This document shows, piece by piece, positions 26,336-34,842 of a DNA stretch of 64,000 nt. A program made the position numbers and the translations under genes. This DNA is from Streptosporangium roseum DSM 43021 (GTDB lineage: Bacteria; Actinomycetota; Actinomycetes; Streptosporangiales; Streptosporangiaceae), in NCBI RefSeq assembly GCF_000024865.1, contig NC_013595.1, forward strand, positions 8,308,001-8,372,000. Reading direction: 5' to 3'. Within the stretch, counting starts at the first letter, position 1. The number at the start of each line of letters is the position of its first letter. A model generated the notes under the pieces. That model searched no databases, was not told where the DNA came from, and was given only the letters and a program-made list of their open reading frames with translations.

Positions 26336-26701
26336 ATGACTCGACTCTCCGTCACGGTGAGCGACCATTCGCAGTTCTCTGTGGTGTCACTCATCGGTGA
26401 TCTAGACAAGCTATCGGCCCCACAGTTCGAGGAGGCGCTCGCTGGACTGCTGACACAGGGACGTGTCCGGATCATCATCGACACGGCGGGGCTGGGGTTC
26501 TGCGATTCCACCGGCGTCTGGGCGCTGCTGACGACAATGCGCCGCGCCTACGAGCAGAACGGCTGGCTCCGCCTGGCCGGCGTCCACGGGTTCCTCGGCC
26601 GGCTGCTGGAGCTGACCCGGCTGGGCGAGGCCTTCCCCATCGACCCGGATGTGGGCGAGTCCCTGCGCCAGGCCTCCGCGGGGAGCGTCTCGGCCTCCTG
26701 A
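26336..26701 (+). CDS. STAS domain anti-sigma factor antagonist
   Basis: 121 residues of the SpoIIAA/RsbV fold: FSVVSLIGDLDKLSAPQFEE, then VRIIIDTAGLGFCDSTGVWA with the phosphorylatable Ser in DSTG, and ALLTTMRRAYEQNGWLRLAG. In the family, the dephosphorylated form binds an RsbW-type anti-sigma kinase and frees a sigma factor. The ATG at 26336 was selected because homology starts five residues later; longer in-frame starts give no family match. It stands alone here; matching HATPase proteins are encoded at 29734-30234 and 37913-38320. Confidence 0.85.
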   Translation: MTRLSVTVSDHSQFSVVSLIGDLDKLSAPQFEEALAGLLTQGRVRIIIDTAGLGFCDSTGVWALLTTMRRAYEQNGWLRLAGVHGFLGRLLELTRLGEAFPIDPDVGESLRQASAGSVSAS

Positions 26702-26764
26702 TCGGCCCTGCCGGGCCGCACCGGGACGGCGGGCCCGGCCCTTCCCCCACTCACGCGCCAGGCG

Positions 26765-26985
26765 CCGCCACACATACCGGCGCCCCCTCCCGCCAGGGCG
26801 CCCACCACAGGAAGCCGCACCCCCACCGCACGCCCGCCCCCCTCCCGCCGTGGCGCTCACACCACAGGAAGCCGCACCCTCACCCCCACCACAGGCCCCC
26901 TCCTGCCGGAGCGCCCACCGCAGGAAGCCGTACCGCCCCTCCCACCACACGCCCGCACCGCAGGCGCCGCCGCGCGCTCCGGCCG
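26765..26985. repeat. Imperfect C-rich repeats between convergent genes
   Basis: Strings such as CACAGGAAGCCGCACC and GCGCCCACC recur about every 60-70 bp (near 26798, 26865 and 26920), in a C-rich strand. They fill most of 26702-26988, which shows no supported gene and separates the convergent STAS and HAD genes. Confidence 0.55.
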
Positions 26986-26988
26986 GCT

Positions 26989-27564
26989 TCACCGCCCCTG
27001 TGCGTGCGGCTGGGCGCGGTAGAGGACGGCGTTGATCCCGAGTGCCGCCGCCGCGTGGACGTTGACGGCCCTGTCGTCGAGGAAGGTGATCTGTCCGGGG
27101 TCCGCGTCGAGGTGGTGGAGGACCCGTTCGAAGATGGCGGCGTCGGGCTTGGCGAGGGCCAGACGGCAGCTGTAGAAGCGGTGGGCGAACATCGCGGCCC
27201 AGGGGGCCTCGTCGATGGCCGCCGCCAGCGGCTCGGGGGCGTTGGACAGCAGGGCGAGGCGGTGGCGGCCGGCGAGCTCCTGGAGCATGTCCATGCCGGC
27301 GGGGTCGAGGTGGGACCAGCTCGCGACGTCGGCCGCGTTGAGGTCGGTGACGACGGGGTCGTCGGCGGCCAGGTCCCGGCCCAGGACGTTGCTCCAGTAC
27401 AGGTGGGGGGCCTGGCCGCGATCGTAGGGATCCCGGTGGTGCCAGTAGCGGTCGCGGAAGGCGTCGGGGTCCTGGCCGGCGAGGACGGCCATGGCAGCCA
27501 CCTCCTCGGCCGGCTGGGGCAGCGAGATCACCTCGCCGTAGTCCAGCAGCATCCAGCCGGTCAC
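26989..27564 (-). CDS. HAD-superfamily hydrolase
   Basis: 191-residue haloacid-dehalogenase-like hydrolase. Motif I is LLDYGEVI, where the usual second Asp of DxD is Gly, as in the dehalogenase/epoxide-hydrolase-like subgroup. Motif II is LALLSNAPE, the motif III Lys is in LALAKPDAAIFERVL, and motif IV is ITFLDDRAVNV, followed by HAAAALGINAVLY. The GTG at 27564 has AGGAAGAGG upstream; an open frame continues further but without homology. The upstream 27565-27922 holds the operator-promoter of the divergent SRPBCC-tetR operon and otherwise nothing I can name. Confidence 0.82.
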   Translation of the reverse strand: MTGWMLLDYGEVISLPQPAEEVAAMAVLAGQDPDAFRDRYWHHRDPYDRGQAPHLYWSNVLGRDLAADDPVVTDLNAADVASWSHLDPAGMDMLQELAGRHRLALLSNAPEPLAAAIDEAPWAAMFAHRFYSCRLALAKPDAAIFERVLHHLDADPGQITFLDDRAVNVHAAAALGINAVLYRAQPHAQGR

Positions 27565-27866
27565 GGCCTCTTCCTGATCGGTCGGGCGAAAGGCGGTCAA
27601 GGGTTCTCCCAGGTCGGTCCGGGGAAAGCGGGCGGCCGCGCGGGCGGGGAGGAGACACGGCACCCGGTACCGCGCTCGCGCCGCCAACGCCCACCTCCCG
27701 TTTCGGAAGCAGGTCAAGTTCATTCGAACACGTTTGATGTTCGCACGCAAGGGATGATCCGCGCCCCATCGTCACGGGGCTCCGCTCCGGCCCCGACCCG
27801 CCATGACCGCCGCCGCAGCGCCCCCTCCCGCCGCCGGCCGCTTGCGTACCTCCCGCCGCTGGCCGC

Positions 27867-27913
27867 TTGCGTAGCTAACTTTGTTAGCCTAGAGTCTGGC
27901 TAACAAAGTTAGC
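27867..27913 (+). promoter_or_regulatory. Promoter with two palindromic TetR operators
   Basis: TTGCGT (27867) and TAGAGT (27890) form -35 and -10 boxes with a 17-bp spacer. The palindrome GCTAACTTTGTTAGC (27874-27888) fits inside the spacer, and a second one, GCTAACAAAGTTAGC (27899-27913), covers the expected transcription start and ends next to the ribosome-binding site GGAGG. The outer hexamers are identical and the central triplets complementary. The TetR encoded at 28435 is the likely binder. Confidence 0.8.
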
Positions 27914-27922
27914 CATGGAGGA

Positions 27923-28435
27923 ATGATGGTCAAGCGCATCCTGCTCGTCGTCGTCGCACTGCTCGTCGCGGTCCCCGCGGGCCTCTACACCTGGACGCGG
28001 ATCGCTCCTCACCAGGTCCGCGCGGAGGTTGAGATCGACGCCTCGCCCGAGCGGGTGTGGCAGGTGCTGACCGACTTCGGCGCCTATCCGCAGTGGAACC
28101 CGTTCATCGTGAGCGCGGTGGGCGAGGCCCGGGTCGGCGCGGTGCTCACCAACCGGCTCTCCGACGAGGGCTCGGTCACCACCTTCACCCCCACGGTCCT
28201 GGCCGCCACCCCCGGGCGGGAGCTGCGCTGGATCGGCCGGTTCGGCGTGCCGGGGATCGTGGACGGCGAGCACTACTTCCGCATCGAGGACCTCGGCGGC
28301 GGCCGGAGCCGCCTGACGCAGGGCGAGACGTTCACCGGCGCGCTCGTGCCGCTGGCAGGCGGCGCCCTGGATGTGGCCGACAACTTCGCGGCGATGAACA
28401 CGGCACTGAAGGCCCGTGCTGAGAAGATGCCCTGA
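27923..28435 (+). CDS. Membrane-anchored SRPBCC (START-like) protein
   Basis: 170 residues. One N-terminal membrane helix (VKRILLVVVALLVAVPAGLY) anchors an SRPBCC lipid/aromatic-binding fold: VRAEVEIDASPERVWQVLTD, FGAYPQWNPFIVSAVGE, FRIEDLGGGRSRLTQGETFT and a long C-terminal helix (NFAAMNTALKARAEKMP). The family carries hydrophobic ligands or modifies polyketides; the ligand here is unknown. GGAGG precedes ATG 27923 (an in-frame ATG also follows at 27926). Its TGA shares one base with the tetR start, so it forms a two-gene operon with its presumed repressor. Confidence 0.85.
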   Translation: MMVKRILLVVVALLVAVPAGLYTWTRIAPHQVRAEVEIDASPERVWQVLTDFGAYPQWNPFIVSAVGEARVGAVLTNRLSDEGSVTTFTPTVLAATPGRELRWIGRFGVPGIVDGEHYFRIEDLGGGRSRLTQGETFTGALVPLAGGALDVADNFAAMNTALKARAEKMP

Positions 28436-29028
28436 TGAGCACCGCGCCGGAACTGAGCCCCCTCACCCCACGGGCGGCGGAGATCGTGTCAGCCGCCCGG
28501 GTGCTGCTGGAGGAGGAGGGACGTGACGCCCTCACCGTGCGAGCGCTGGCCGACCGGCTCGGCATCCGGGCCCCGTCGCTCTACAAGCACTTCTCCGACA
28601 AGGCCGCCGTCGAGGCCGCGCTCATGGAGCGGGGGCTCGCCGAGACCGGGGCGGCCCTCCACGCGGCCCTCGACGCGGCCCTCCACTCGACTCCCGCGGA
28701 GGACCCGATCGGCGCGGTGCTCCGCGCCTACCGGCGCATCGGCCTCGCCCACCCCAACCTCTACCGCCTGACGACCTCGGGCCCGCTCCCCCGGCAGCGG
28801 CTCGCCCCCGGCCTGGAGGAGTGGGCGGGCACCCCCTTCTTCCTGGCCGCCGGCGAGCCGTACCTGGCCCAGGCGCTGTGGTCCTTCGCGCACGGGATGG
28901 TGATCCTGGAGCTCGACGGCCGCTATCCGGAAGGCTCCGATCTCGACCGGACCTGGTCCGAGGGCGCCCACGCCTTCGCCGCGCGCCACCTCCGGGTCGA
29001 GCGGCCCGGCACGGAGGCGCAGGGGTGA
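28435..29028 (+). CDS. TetR family regulator
   Basis: 197 residues with an N-terminal HTH (ARVLLEEEGRDALTVRALAD, then RLGIRAPSLYKHFSDKAAVE) and a C-terminal domain of the TetR-WHG type (YRRIGLAHPNLYRLTTSGPL, then LWSFAHGMVILELDGRYPEG). It begins at the last base of the SRPBCC stop and is transcribed from the promoter whose two palindromes probably bind it, giving an autoregulated unit. The inducer may be the ligand of the SRPBCC protein; that is inference. Confidence 0.88.
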   Translation: MSTAPELSPLTPRAAEIVSAARVLLEEEGRDALTVRALADRLGIRAPSLYKHFSDKAAVEAALMERGLAETGAALHAALDAALHSTPAEDPIGAVLRAYRRIGLAHPNLYRLTTSGPLPRQRLAPGLEEWAGTPFFLAAGEPYLAQALWSFAHGMVILELDGRYPEGSDLDRTWSEGAHAFAARHLRVERPGTEAQG

Positions 29029-29269
29029 GGCGGCGTCCCTCCCGGCCGCGACACTGGCCACGAACAGGTAAAACAGTCCGGCCCGCCGGCCCTCGTGTGG
29101 CCCGCGAATGGCGCGTCCTGGTGATCCGTCACGGGGCGGCGTGAGACACTCCCTCAGGATCGGAATCACGTTTTAACAGGTCAGGACATAGGCCAGTCCC
29201 CTGTTCTGGTCGGAAACGACCTATCGGCGCCGGTCTCGTGAAACCTATGTTCTTCGGGGGGAATCGGGG

Positions 29270-29542
29270 ATGTCTCGCATCCGTATCACCATGGACAACG
29301 CCGCCCTGCGTGACGTGGCCATGCGCACCGCCGCCGGGAAGCGGCCGCAGTTCGACGCCCGGACCACCCAGGTGCTGCAGCGTGTCAGCGCCTCGCACGG
29401 CGGCGGGCCGGTCGACGAGGTGGACGAGGCCCTGCGGGCGGCCCTGCTGCAGCTCCCCGGGATCCAGCAGTTCGACGGAGCACAGATCCGCAGGTGGGCG
29501 ACCCGCATCAGCGAGCGGCAGGACCCGCTGACCGAGTCCTAG
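29270..29542 (+). CDS. Small hypothetical protein
   Basis: 90 residues, soluble: MSRIRITMDNAALRDVAMRT, a Lys/Arg patch (AAGKRPQFDART), then a helical acidic-to-basic C-terminal half (VDEVDEALRAALLQLPGIQQ). It is preceded by GGGGGGAATCGGGG and an upstream 240-bp region without other genes, so it likely has its own promoter. No family was recognised; codon use is normal for the genome. It is followed directly by a 53-bp tandem repeat. Confidence 0.6.
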   Translation: MSRIRITMDNAALRDVAMRTAAGKRPQFDARTTQVLQRVSASHGGGPVDEVDEALRAALLQLPGIQQFDGAQIRRWATRISERQDPLTES

Positions 29543-29730
29543 ACGGGGATCAGGCCGGCAGAACGGCGGGACCGGACCGGAGGGGCAAGGCTTGGACGGG
29601 GATCAGGCCGGCAGAACGGCGGGACCGGACCGGAGGGGCAAGGCTTGGACGGGGAGCGGGCCGACAGGACGGCGGAGCGGACCGCAGGGCAAGACTTGGA
29701 CGGAGATCGGGCCGGCAGGACGGCCCGAGC
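29542..29730. repeat. 53-bp tandem repeat, about 3.6 copies
   Basis: The unit starts GACGGGGATCAGGCCGGCAG and ends GGGGCAAGGCTTG. Copies at 29542-29594 and 29595-29647 appear identical; a third (29648-29698, 51 bp) is diverged and a fourth is partial from 29699. The first copy starts at the end of the small hypothetical gene, and the array fills the gap to the convergent HATPase gene. Confidence 0.85.
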
Positions 29731-29733
29731 GGG

Positions 29734-30234
29734 TCAGGCGCGCAGGATGGTGAGCCGGACCGTCGATCCGGCCGGGTCGTGGAGGATCTCCACCCCGTCG
29801 CACATCTGGCGCATCAGCCAGAGGCCGTAGCCCCGGCGGGATCCGACCGGCGGCGGGGTCATGCCGGCCTCGGCGTCGGTGAGCAGCCCCGCCCGGTCGC
29901 GTATCTCGGCGACGATCCGATCGGCATCGCGCCGCAGGATGATGGTGCCGCCCGTGCCGGCGTGGTCGAGCACGTTGTTGGCGGCCTCGCTGACGGCGAG
30001 GATGAAGTTCTTCTCCCGCATCTCGTCGAGGACCTCCGGCTCCAGGAACCGGCGCGCCAGCCTCCTGAGCCCGGCGAGATCTCCGGCGATCGGGAGGGAG
30101 AGCGTCCGGCCGCCGTCCGCGGCCGCCCCGTCCTCCGGAGGTGCCTGCGCGGCCTCGGGGCTCTCCTGGTCCGTCCGCACGGCCTCGGGGCTCTCCGGGA
30201 CCAGCCGCACGCCCTCATGGGCCGCCTCAGCCAC
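29734..30234 (-). CDS. RsbW-like ATP-binding protein (anti-sigma/regulatory kinase)
   Basis: 166 residues of the HATPase_c_2 type. An Ala/Glu-rich N-terminal ~55 residues precede the ATPase: LSLPIAGDLAGLRRLARRFL, the N-box FILAVSEAANNVLDHAGTGG, the DxxGL-type DRAGLLTDAEAG, and the lid RRGYGLWLMRQMCDGVEI. Such proteins bind and phosphorylate STAS partners and sequester sigma factors. The GTG at 30234 overlaps the end of the STAS gene by 8 bases, giving a coupled STAS-HATPase pair divergent from a PP2C phosphatase gene. Confidence 0.87.
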   Translation of the reverse strand: MAEAAHEGVRLVPESPEAVRTDQESPEAAQAPPEDGAAADGGRTLSLPIAGDLAGLRRLARRFLEPEVLDEMREKNFILAVSEAANNVLDHAGTGGTIILRRDADRIVAEIRDRAGLLTDAEAGMTPPPVGSRRGYGLWLMRQMCDGVEILHDPAGSTVRLTILRA

Positions 30235-30553
30235 GGGACTCTTCGACAATCCGTACGACCTGGTCGAGAGCGCAGATCTGGAAGAGCGCCCGCAGGTGGT
30301 CGCTGACACCGGCGAGGACGAGCTCCGTGCCCAGCTGCGCCGCGTCGGCGTGGGCGTCGAGCAGGGTGACGATCCCGGAGGAGTCGCAGAACTGCACGTG
30401 CGTCATCTGGATCACCAGTCTGCCGGGCGGATGGGCGAGGCTCTCGTTCACCGCGGTGGCCAGCGTATCCGCCGCGTCACGGTCGAGGTCGCCGATCGGG
30501 ATGATCACGCGCGAACCGTCGGGATCCATCCGTCCCTCGAGGTGAATGCCCAT
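30227..30553 (-). CDS. STAS domain anti-sigma factor antagonist
   Basis: 108 residues: VIIPIGDLDRDAADTLATAV, then LVIQMTHVQFCDSSGIVTLL with the phosphorylation-site Ser in CDSSG, and LGTELVLAGVSDHLRALFQI. It is the partner expected for the coupled RsbW-like kinase downstream and a substrate for the PP2C domain of the divergent 1051-residue protein. About 65 bp separate its start from the divergent gene, so both probably share a control region. Confidence 0.88.
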   Translation of the reverse strand: MGIHLEGRMDPDGSRVIIPIGDLDRDAADTLATAVNESLAHPPGRLVIQMTHVQFCDSSGIVTLLDAHADAAQLGTELVLAGVSDHLRALFQICALDQVVRIVEESRG

Positions 30554-30618
30554 GTCCTCACCGTAGGATCTCTTGCCGCACCAGGTATGGTCACATTACC
30601 TGATACGCGGGGAGTGAG

Positions 30619-33600
30619 ATGCAGAAGGAGACCCCCTCCAGCGGCGGTGAGATGGGCTCGCGGATCCGCGGGCACGACTGGGGAACGACCCCCCTGGGGC
30701 CGATGGAGCAGTGGCCCGCCCCCCTCAGAGGCGCCGTCGACCTCGCGCTCTCCGCCGGTATGCAGATCGTCGTTTTCTGGGGGCCGGACTACATCCCCCT
30801 CTACAACGACCCCTACATCCCCACCATCGGCGACAAGCATCCGGCCGCTCTCGGCCACCCGGCCGTGGAGAACTGGCGGGAGACCTGGGACGTCCTGCGC
30901 CCGCTGCTCGACGGGGTGCGCGAGACGGGCGAGCCCTTCTGGGCCCGGGACCACCCCTTTCTCCTGGTACGGCACGGCTTCCTCGAACAGACCTACTTCG
31001 ACATCTCCTACAGCCCCATACGGCTGGCCGACGGAACGGTCGGCGGAGTGCTGTGCCTGGTCAGCGAGACGACCGGCCGGGTGCTCGCCGAGCGCCGGCT
31101 GCGCACGCTCAGCCAGGTCGGCGTGGCGGCGAGCGGAACGGTCACGCGGCAGGAGGTGGCACGGGCCGTCGTCTCGGTCCTCGGCGAGGCACGCGACGAC
31201 GTGCCGTTCGCCCTCGTCTACCTCCTGGACGCCGACGGGGACCTGCGGCTCGCCGTGCCGCACGGCACGGCTCCGGCGCGGATCCGCGCCGGCGGCGACC
31301 TCCAGCGCTCCATGACGGGCGGGGGCAGCGCGCCGGAGCTCTCCGGCGAGCCCTTCGGCGCGTCCGGCCCGGCGGTCGCCCTGGTCCTCACCTCGGGCGC
31401 CCGCGTCCTGGGCGTGCTCGTGTGCGGCACGAACCCGCTGCTCCAGCCGCGCGGGCCGTACCAGGAGTTCTTCGAAGTGCTCACGGCCGGGGTGTCGCGG
31501 GCGCTGTCCGCCGCCGAGGCCCACGAGCACGAACGCCGCCGGACCCGGGAGCTCGCGGAGCTCGACGACGCCAAGACCGCGTTCTTCTCCAACATCAGCC
31601 ACGAGCTGCGCACCCCGCTGGCGTTGATCCTGGGTCCGCTGCAGGAGTTGCTCGACGACCCCTCACTCGGCTCCGATCAGCACACCGTCCTCCGTACGGC
31701 CCGCCGCAACGCGATGCGGCTGCTCACGCTGGTCAACGACGTGCTCGACTTCACCAGCGTCGATTCCGGCCGGACCCGCGCCCGCTACCAGCCGACCGAC
31801 CTGACCGCGCAGACCGCCGAGCTGGCCGGCGTGTTCCGCTCGTCGATGGAGAGCGTCGGGCTGACCCTGCGGGTGGAGGGCGAGCCGCTTCCGGAGCCGG
31901 TCCACCTCGACCGGCACATGTGGGAGAGGATCGTCTTCAACCTGCTCTCCAACGCGCTGAAGCACACGTTCGCGGGTGGTGTCACGGTCGGCGTCCGGCC
32001 CGGTGAGGGCCACGCCGTGGTCACGGTCTCCGACACCGGGGTCGGCATCCCCGGCCACGAGATCCCGAACCTCTTCGAGCGCTTCCACCGGGTCAGCGGC
32101 TCGCCGTCGCGCAGCCACGAGGGGACGGGCATCGGCCTGGCGCTCGCGCGCGAGCTGATCGCCCTGCACGGCGGCCGGATCGAGGCGGACAGCCGTCTCG
32201 GCGAGGGGACGACCTTCACGATCACCCTGCCGTACGGCTCGGCGCACCTTCCCCAGGACCAGGTCGCCGACGCGGCCATGCCGTACGGAACGGGACCGGG
32301 CGAGGGGCTGTGGCTGCCGATCCCGGACGAGCGGGCGGGCAGGGGGGCGACGAACGGAGCCGCGCCGGAGCACTCCGCCGGCCGTTCCGCCGTCGAACGG
32401 ATCCTGGTGGTCGACGACAACGCCGACCTGCGGGAGTATCTCGTCCGCCTGCTCAGCCCGCACTGGGCGGTGACGGCGGTGGCCGACGGTGCCGCCGCCC
32501 TGGACGCGGCCAGGGAGCAGAACCCCGACCTGATCATCGCCGACGTGATGATGCCCGGGATGGACGGGCTGGAGCTGGTGCGCCGGCTGCGCGCCGACCC
32601 CGGCACCCGGAGCATGTCGATCATGCTGCTGTCGGCGCGGGCCGGCAAGGAGGAGTCCCTGACGGGACTCACCGCGGGGGCCGACGAATACCTGGTGAAG
32701 CCGTTCTCGGCCAGGGAGCTGCTCACCCGGGTACGCGGCGTCCTGCGGCTGGCCGCCGCGCGCTCGCGCCACAACCGCCAGCTGCGCGAGCTGACGGAGG
32801 CGGCCCTCGCGATCAACGAGGCGCCGTCGGCACCCGAGGTGCTGGCTCTCACCGAGAAGTACGGCCGGCTGCTGGCCGACTCCCCGGGCGCGAGGGTGAC
32901 GCTCGCCTCCGGCAGCGACCTCCGGGTCGAGCCGCCGAGCGCCGCCGTCTCCGCCGTCTCAGGTGTCTCAGGCATCGCGGCCGACGGCAGGGACGACACG
33001 GTCCTCCGGCAGCTCGCCCAGCTCACCGCCGCGCGCCTGGAGAACCTGAAGCAGCTGGAGCTGGAGCACCGGATCGCGACCACGCTGCAGCTCGCCCTGC
33101 TGCCCGAGGTTCCCCGCATCAGCGGTGCGGAGATCGTCGGCCGCTATCGCCCGGGGAACGACGAGTCCAGCGTCGGCGGCGACTGGTACGACGTCATCCG
33201 CGTCTCCGGCGACGAGGTGGTGCTGGTGATCGGCGACATCGTCGGCAAGGGGGTCAAGGCCGCCGCGACCATGGGCCGGATGCGCAACGCGCTGAGGGCG
33301 TACGCCCTGGAGGACCCCGACCCGGGCCGGATCCTCGGCCGCCTCAACCGGATGACGACCGGCCGCTACGACCGGATGCACGGGACGGTCCTGTGCGTGC
33401 GGCTGTCGCTGTCGACCGGGCGCCTGCAGTACTCCAGCGCGGGCCATCCGCCCGTCCTGATCTGCAGGGCGGACGGGGAGGCCGACTACCTCGGCGGCGC
33501 GCTCGCCCCGCTGGTCGGCGCCCTGCCGTCCACGGTCTTCACCACGGCGGAGACCCGTCTGGAGCCAGGCGACCGGCTGCTCCTCTACACCGACGGGATC

Positions 33601-33774
33601 GTCGAGAAGCGGTCGGCGGACATCCTGGCCGGCATGGCCAGGCTCCGCTCCGAGATGGTGAAGGCGGCCGGGCTGGACCTCGACGCCCAGCTGGAGTCGC
33701 TGCTCGCCCTGGTCGGCGACGAGGACACCCGCGACGACGTGGCCCTGCTCGGCTTCGCCCTCGCCGGCGTGTGA
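30619..33774 (+). CDS. Hybrid histidine kinase / response regulator / SpoIIE-type PP2C phosphatase
   Basis: 1051-residue cytoplasmic signalling protein with no membrane segment. Order: PAS-like domain (~1-165, with IVVFWGPDYIPLYNDPYIPT), a GAF-like region (~170-300), HisKA with the phospho-acceptor in FFSNISHELRTPL (His328), HATPase (NLLSNALKHT, VSDTGVGIP, GTGIGLALA), a linker, a receiver (ILVVDDNADLREYLV; phospho-Asp642 in DVMMPG; Lys in LVKPF), and a C-terminal PP2C domain (~815-1050: GGDWYDVIR, VLVIGDIVGKGV, SAGHPP, LLLYTDGIVE). The kinase-receiver part probably gates dephosphorylation of the STAS protein encoded divergently. GGGGAGTGAG precedes the ATG. Confidence 0.92.
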   Translation: MQKETPSSGGEMGSRIRGHDWGTTPLGPMEQWPAPLRGAVDLALSAGMQIVVFWGPDYIPLYNDPYIPTIGDKHPAALGHPAVENWRETWDVLRPLLDGVRETGEPFWARDHPFLLVRHGFLEQTYFDISYSPIRLADGTVGGVLCLVSETTGRVLAERRLRTLSQVGVAASGTVTRQEVARAVVSVLGEARDDVPFALVYLLDADGDLRLAVPHGTAPARIRAGGDLQRSMTGGGSAPELSGEPFGASGPAVALVLTSGARVLGVLVCGTNPLLQPRGPYQEFFEVLTAGVSRALSAAEAHEHERRRTRELAELDDAKTAFFSNISHELRTPLALILGPLQELLDDPSLGSDQHTVLRTARRNAMRLLTLVNDVLDFTSVDSGRTRARYQPTDLTAQTAELAGVFRSSMESVGLTLRVEGEPLPEPVHLDRHMWERIVFNLLSNALKHTFAGGVTVGVRPGEGHAVVTVSDTGVGIPGHEIPNLFERFHRVSGSPSRSHEGTGIGLALARELIALHGGRIEADSRLGEGTTFTITLPYGSAHLPQDQVADAAMPYGTGPGEGLWLPIPDERAGRGATNGAAPEHSAGRSAVERILVVDDNADLREYLVRLLSPHWAVTAVADGAAALDAAREQNPDLIIADVMMPGMDGLELVRRLRADPGTRSMSIMLLSARAGKEESLTGLTAGADEYLVKPFSARELLTRVRGVLRLAAARSRHNRQLRELTEAALAINEAPSAPEVLALTEKYGRLLADSPGARVTLASGSDLRVEPPSAAVSAVSGVSGIAADGRDDTVLRQLAQLTAARLENLKQLELEHRIATTLQLALLPEVPRISGAEIVGRYRPGNDESSVGGDWYDVIRVSGDEVVLVIGDIVGKGVKAAATMGRMRNALRAYALEDPDPGRILGRLNRMTTGRYDRMHGTVLCVRLSLSTGRLQYSSAGHPPVLICRADGEADYLGGALAPLVGALPSTVFTTAETRLEPGDRLLLYTDGIVEKRSADILAGMARLRSEMVKAAGLDLDAQLESLLALVGDEDTRDDVALLGFALAGV

Positions 33775-33786
33775 GAGCCGCCCGGG

Positions 33787-34005
33787 TCAGTCGACGGACA
33801 CGATCCGGACGAACTCCTCGAAGGAGAACCGGCCGTCGCCGTCGGAGTCGGCGTCCCGGTTCAGCGACCCGATGGCCTCGGCGGGCAGGTCGGGGAAGCG
33901 CTCACCGAATTCCCGCTCCGTGATGAAGCCGTCGCCGTCGGCGTCGATGGCGGCGAAGGCCTGCTTCAGCTCGGCCAGCCGCTCACCGGTGGGCTCTGTC
34001 GACAT
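33787..34005 (-). CDS. EF-hand calcium-binding protein
   Basis: 72 residues with two canonical EF-hand loops: DADGDGFITERE at residues 21-32 and DSDGDGRFSFEE at 53-64. All ligand positions (1, 3, 5, 7, 9, 12) are filled, including the final Glu, so calcium binding is likely. It resembles small actinobacterial calmodulin-like or calerythrin-like proteins. The gene converges on the kinase-phosphatase gene, with 12 bp between stops. Confidence 0.9.
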   Translation of the reverse strand: MSTEPTGERLAELKQAFAAIDADGDGFITEREFGERFPDLPAEAIGSLNRDADSDGDGRFSFEEFVRIVSVD

Positions 34006-34171
34006 GGTGGTCCGCCTTCCTCAACAACCTGTGAACGCCCTGCGTTCGATCAGCAGCCAACTTACGGGAGTCCCCGCCCACGCAGCCACATGCCCCTAAA
34101 TATGGTCTTTTATCGTCGTTCGGGCGCTTTGCCGTGCCGGTCCGCTCACCGCGGAAGCCTAGACTTCCCCC

Positions 34172-34654
34172 ATGATTCGCCCCGCAACGCCGGACGACGT
34201 TCCGGCGATCATCGACATGATCCGTGGGCTCGCGGAGTACGAGAAGGCGCTCGACGAGGTCGAGACCACCGCCGAGCAGCTCCACGACGCCCTCTTCGGA
34301 CCGTCCCCCGCCGTGTTCTGCCACATCGCCACCGACGGAGAGACGGTGGCGGGGTTCGCGCTCTGGTTCGTGTCCTACTCCACCTGGCTGGGCAGGCATG
34401 GAATACACCTCGAAGATCTCTACGTGCACCCCGGCCACCGGGGAGCCGGGCACGGAAAGCAACTGCTGGTCGAGCTCGCCCGCATATGCGTGGAACGCGG
34501 TTACGGCCGGTTCGAATGGGCGGTTCTCGACTGGAACACCCCGTCCATCGAGTTCTACCGCTCGCTCGGCGCCGAGCCGCTCGACGAATGGGACACGTAC
34601 CGGCTCACAGGACCGGCGCTCGAAAAGCTCGCAGCGACGGAGCACCCGCGATAG
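34172..34654 (+). CDS. GNAT family N-acetyltransferase
   Basis: 160 residues. It starts MIRPATPDDVPAIIDMIRGL, followed by EYEKALDEVETTAEQLHDAL, GFALWFVSYSTWLGRHGIHL, the acetyl-CoA pyrophosphate loop LYVHPGHRGAGHGKQLLVEL, and the C-terminal WAVLDWNTPSIEFYRSLGAE. This pattern is close to the diamine (spermidine/thialysine) acetyltransferase group. The ATG at 34172 is used because homology begins there; the ribosome-binding site is weak. Confidence 0.85.
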   Translation: MIRPATPDDVPAIIDMIRGLAEYEKALDEVETTAEQLHDALFGPSPAVFCHIATDGETVAGFALWFVSYSTWLGRHGIHLEDLYVHPGHRGAGHGKQLLVELARICVERGYGRFEWAVLDWNTPSIEFYRSLGAEPLDEWDTYRLTGPALEKLAATEHPR

Positions 34655-34685
34655 CCGCGCACGGCAGGTCAGGCCGAGCTCCCCG

Positions 34686-34790
34686 ATTTTTCGATATGAC
34701 TTTCACTAACCAAATCAGACATTCTTCATCCTTTATAAATATAGAGGGTTGTTTGATTAGTGCGCCGTTGATTAATCTGTAACGGGCGCG
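34686..34790 (+). promoter_or_regulatory. AT-rich intergenic island
   Basis: About 100 bp (from TTTTTCGATATGACTTTCAC to TGATTAATCTGTAACG) are strongly AT-rich in an otherwise GC-rich window, with TTTATAAATATA in the middle. CTAACCAAATCA and TTTGATTAG form a weak inverted repeat around it. It precedes the WxG-like gene trio and probably holds its promoter; such patches are favoured targets of Lsr2-type silencers. Confidence 0.5.
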
Positions 34791-34842
34791 GGGGGCGCCG
34801 CTTTCCGATCTGTTTCTGTGCAGCGCCGTACGGGAGTTCGTC

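Noticed and set aside
34700..34760. AT-rich island as an origin or att site
   Set aside because: No integrase, tRNA end, DnaA boxes or direct repeats were found with it; promoter and silencer binding are simpler.
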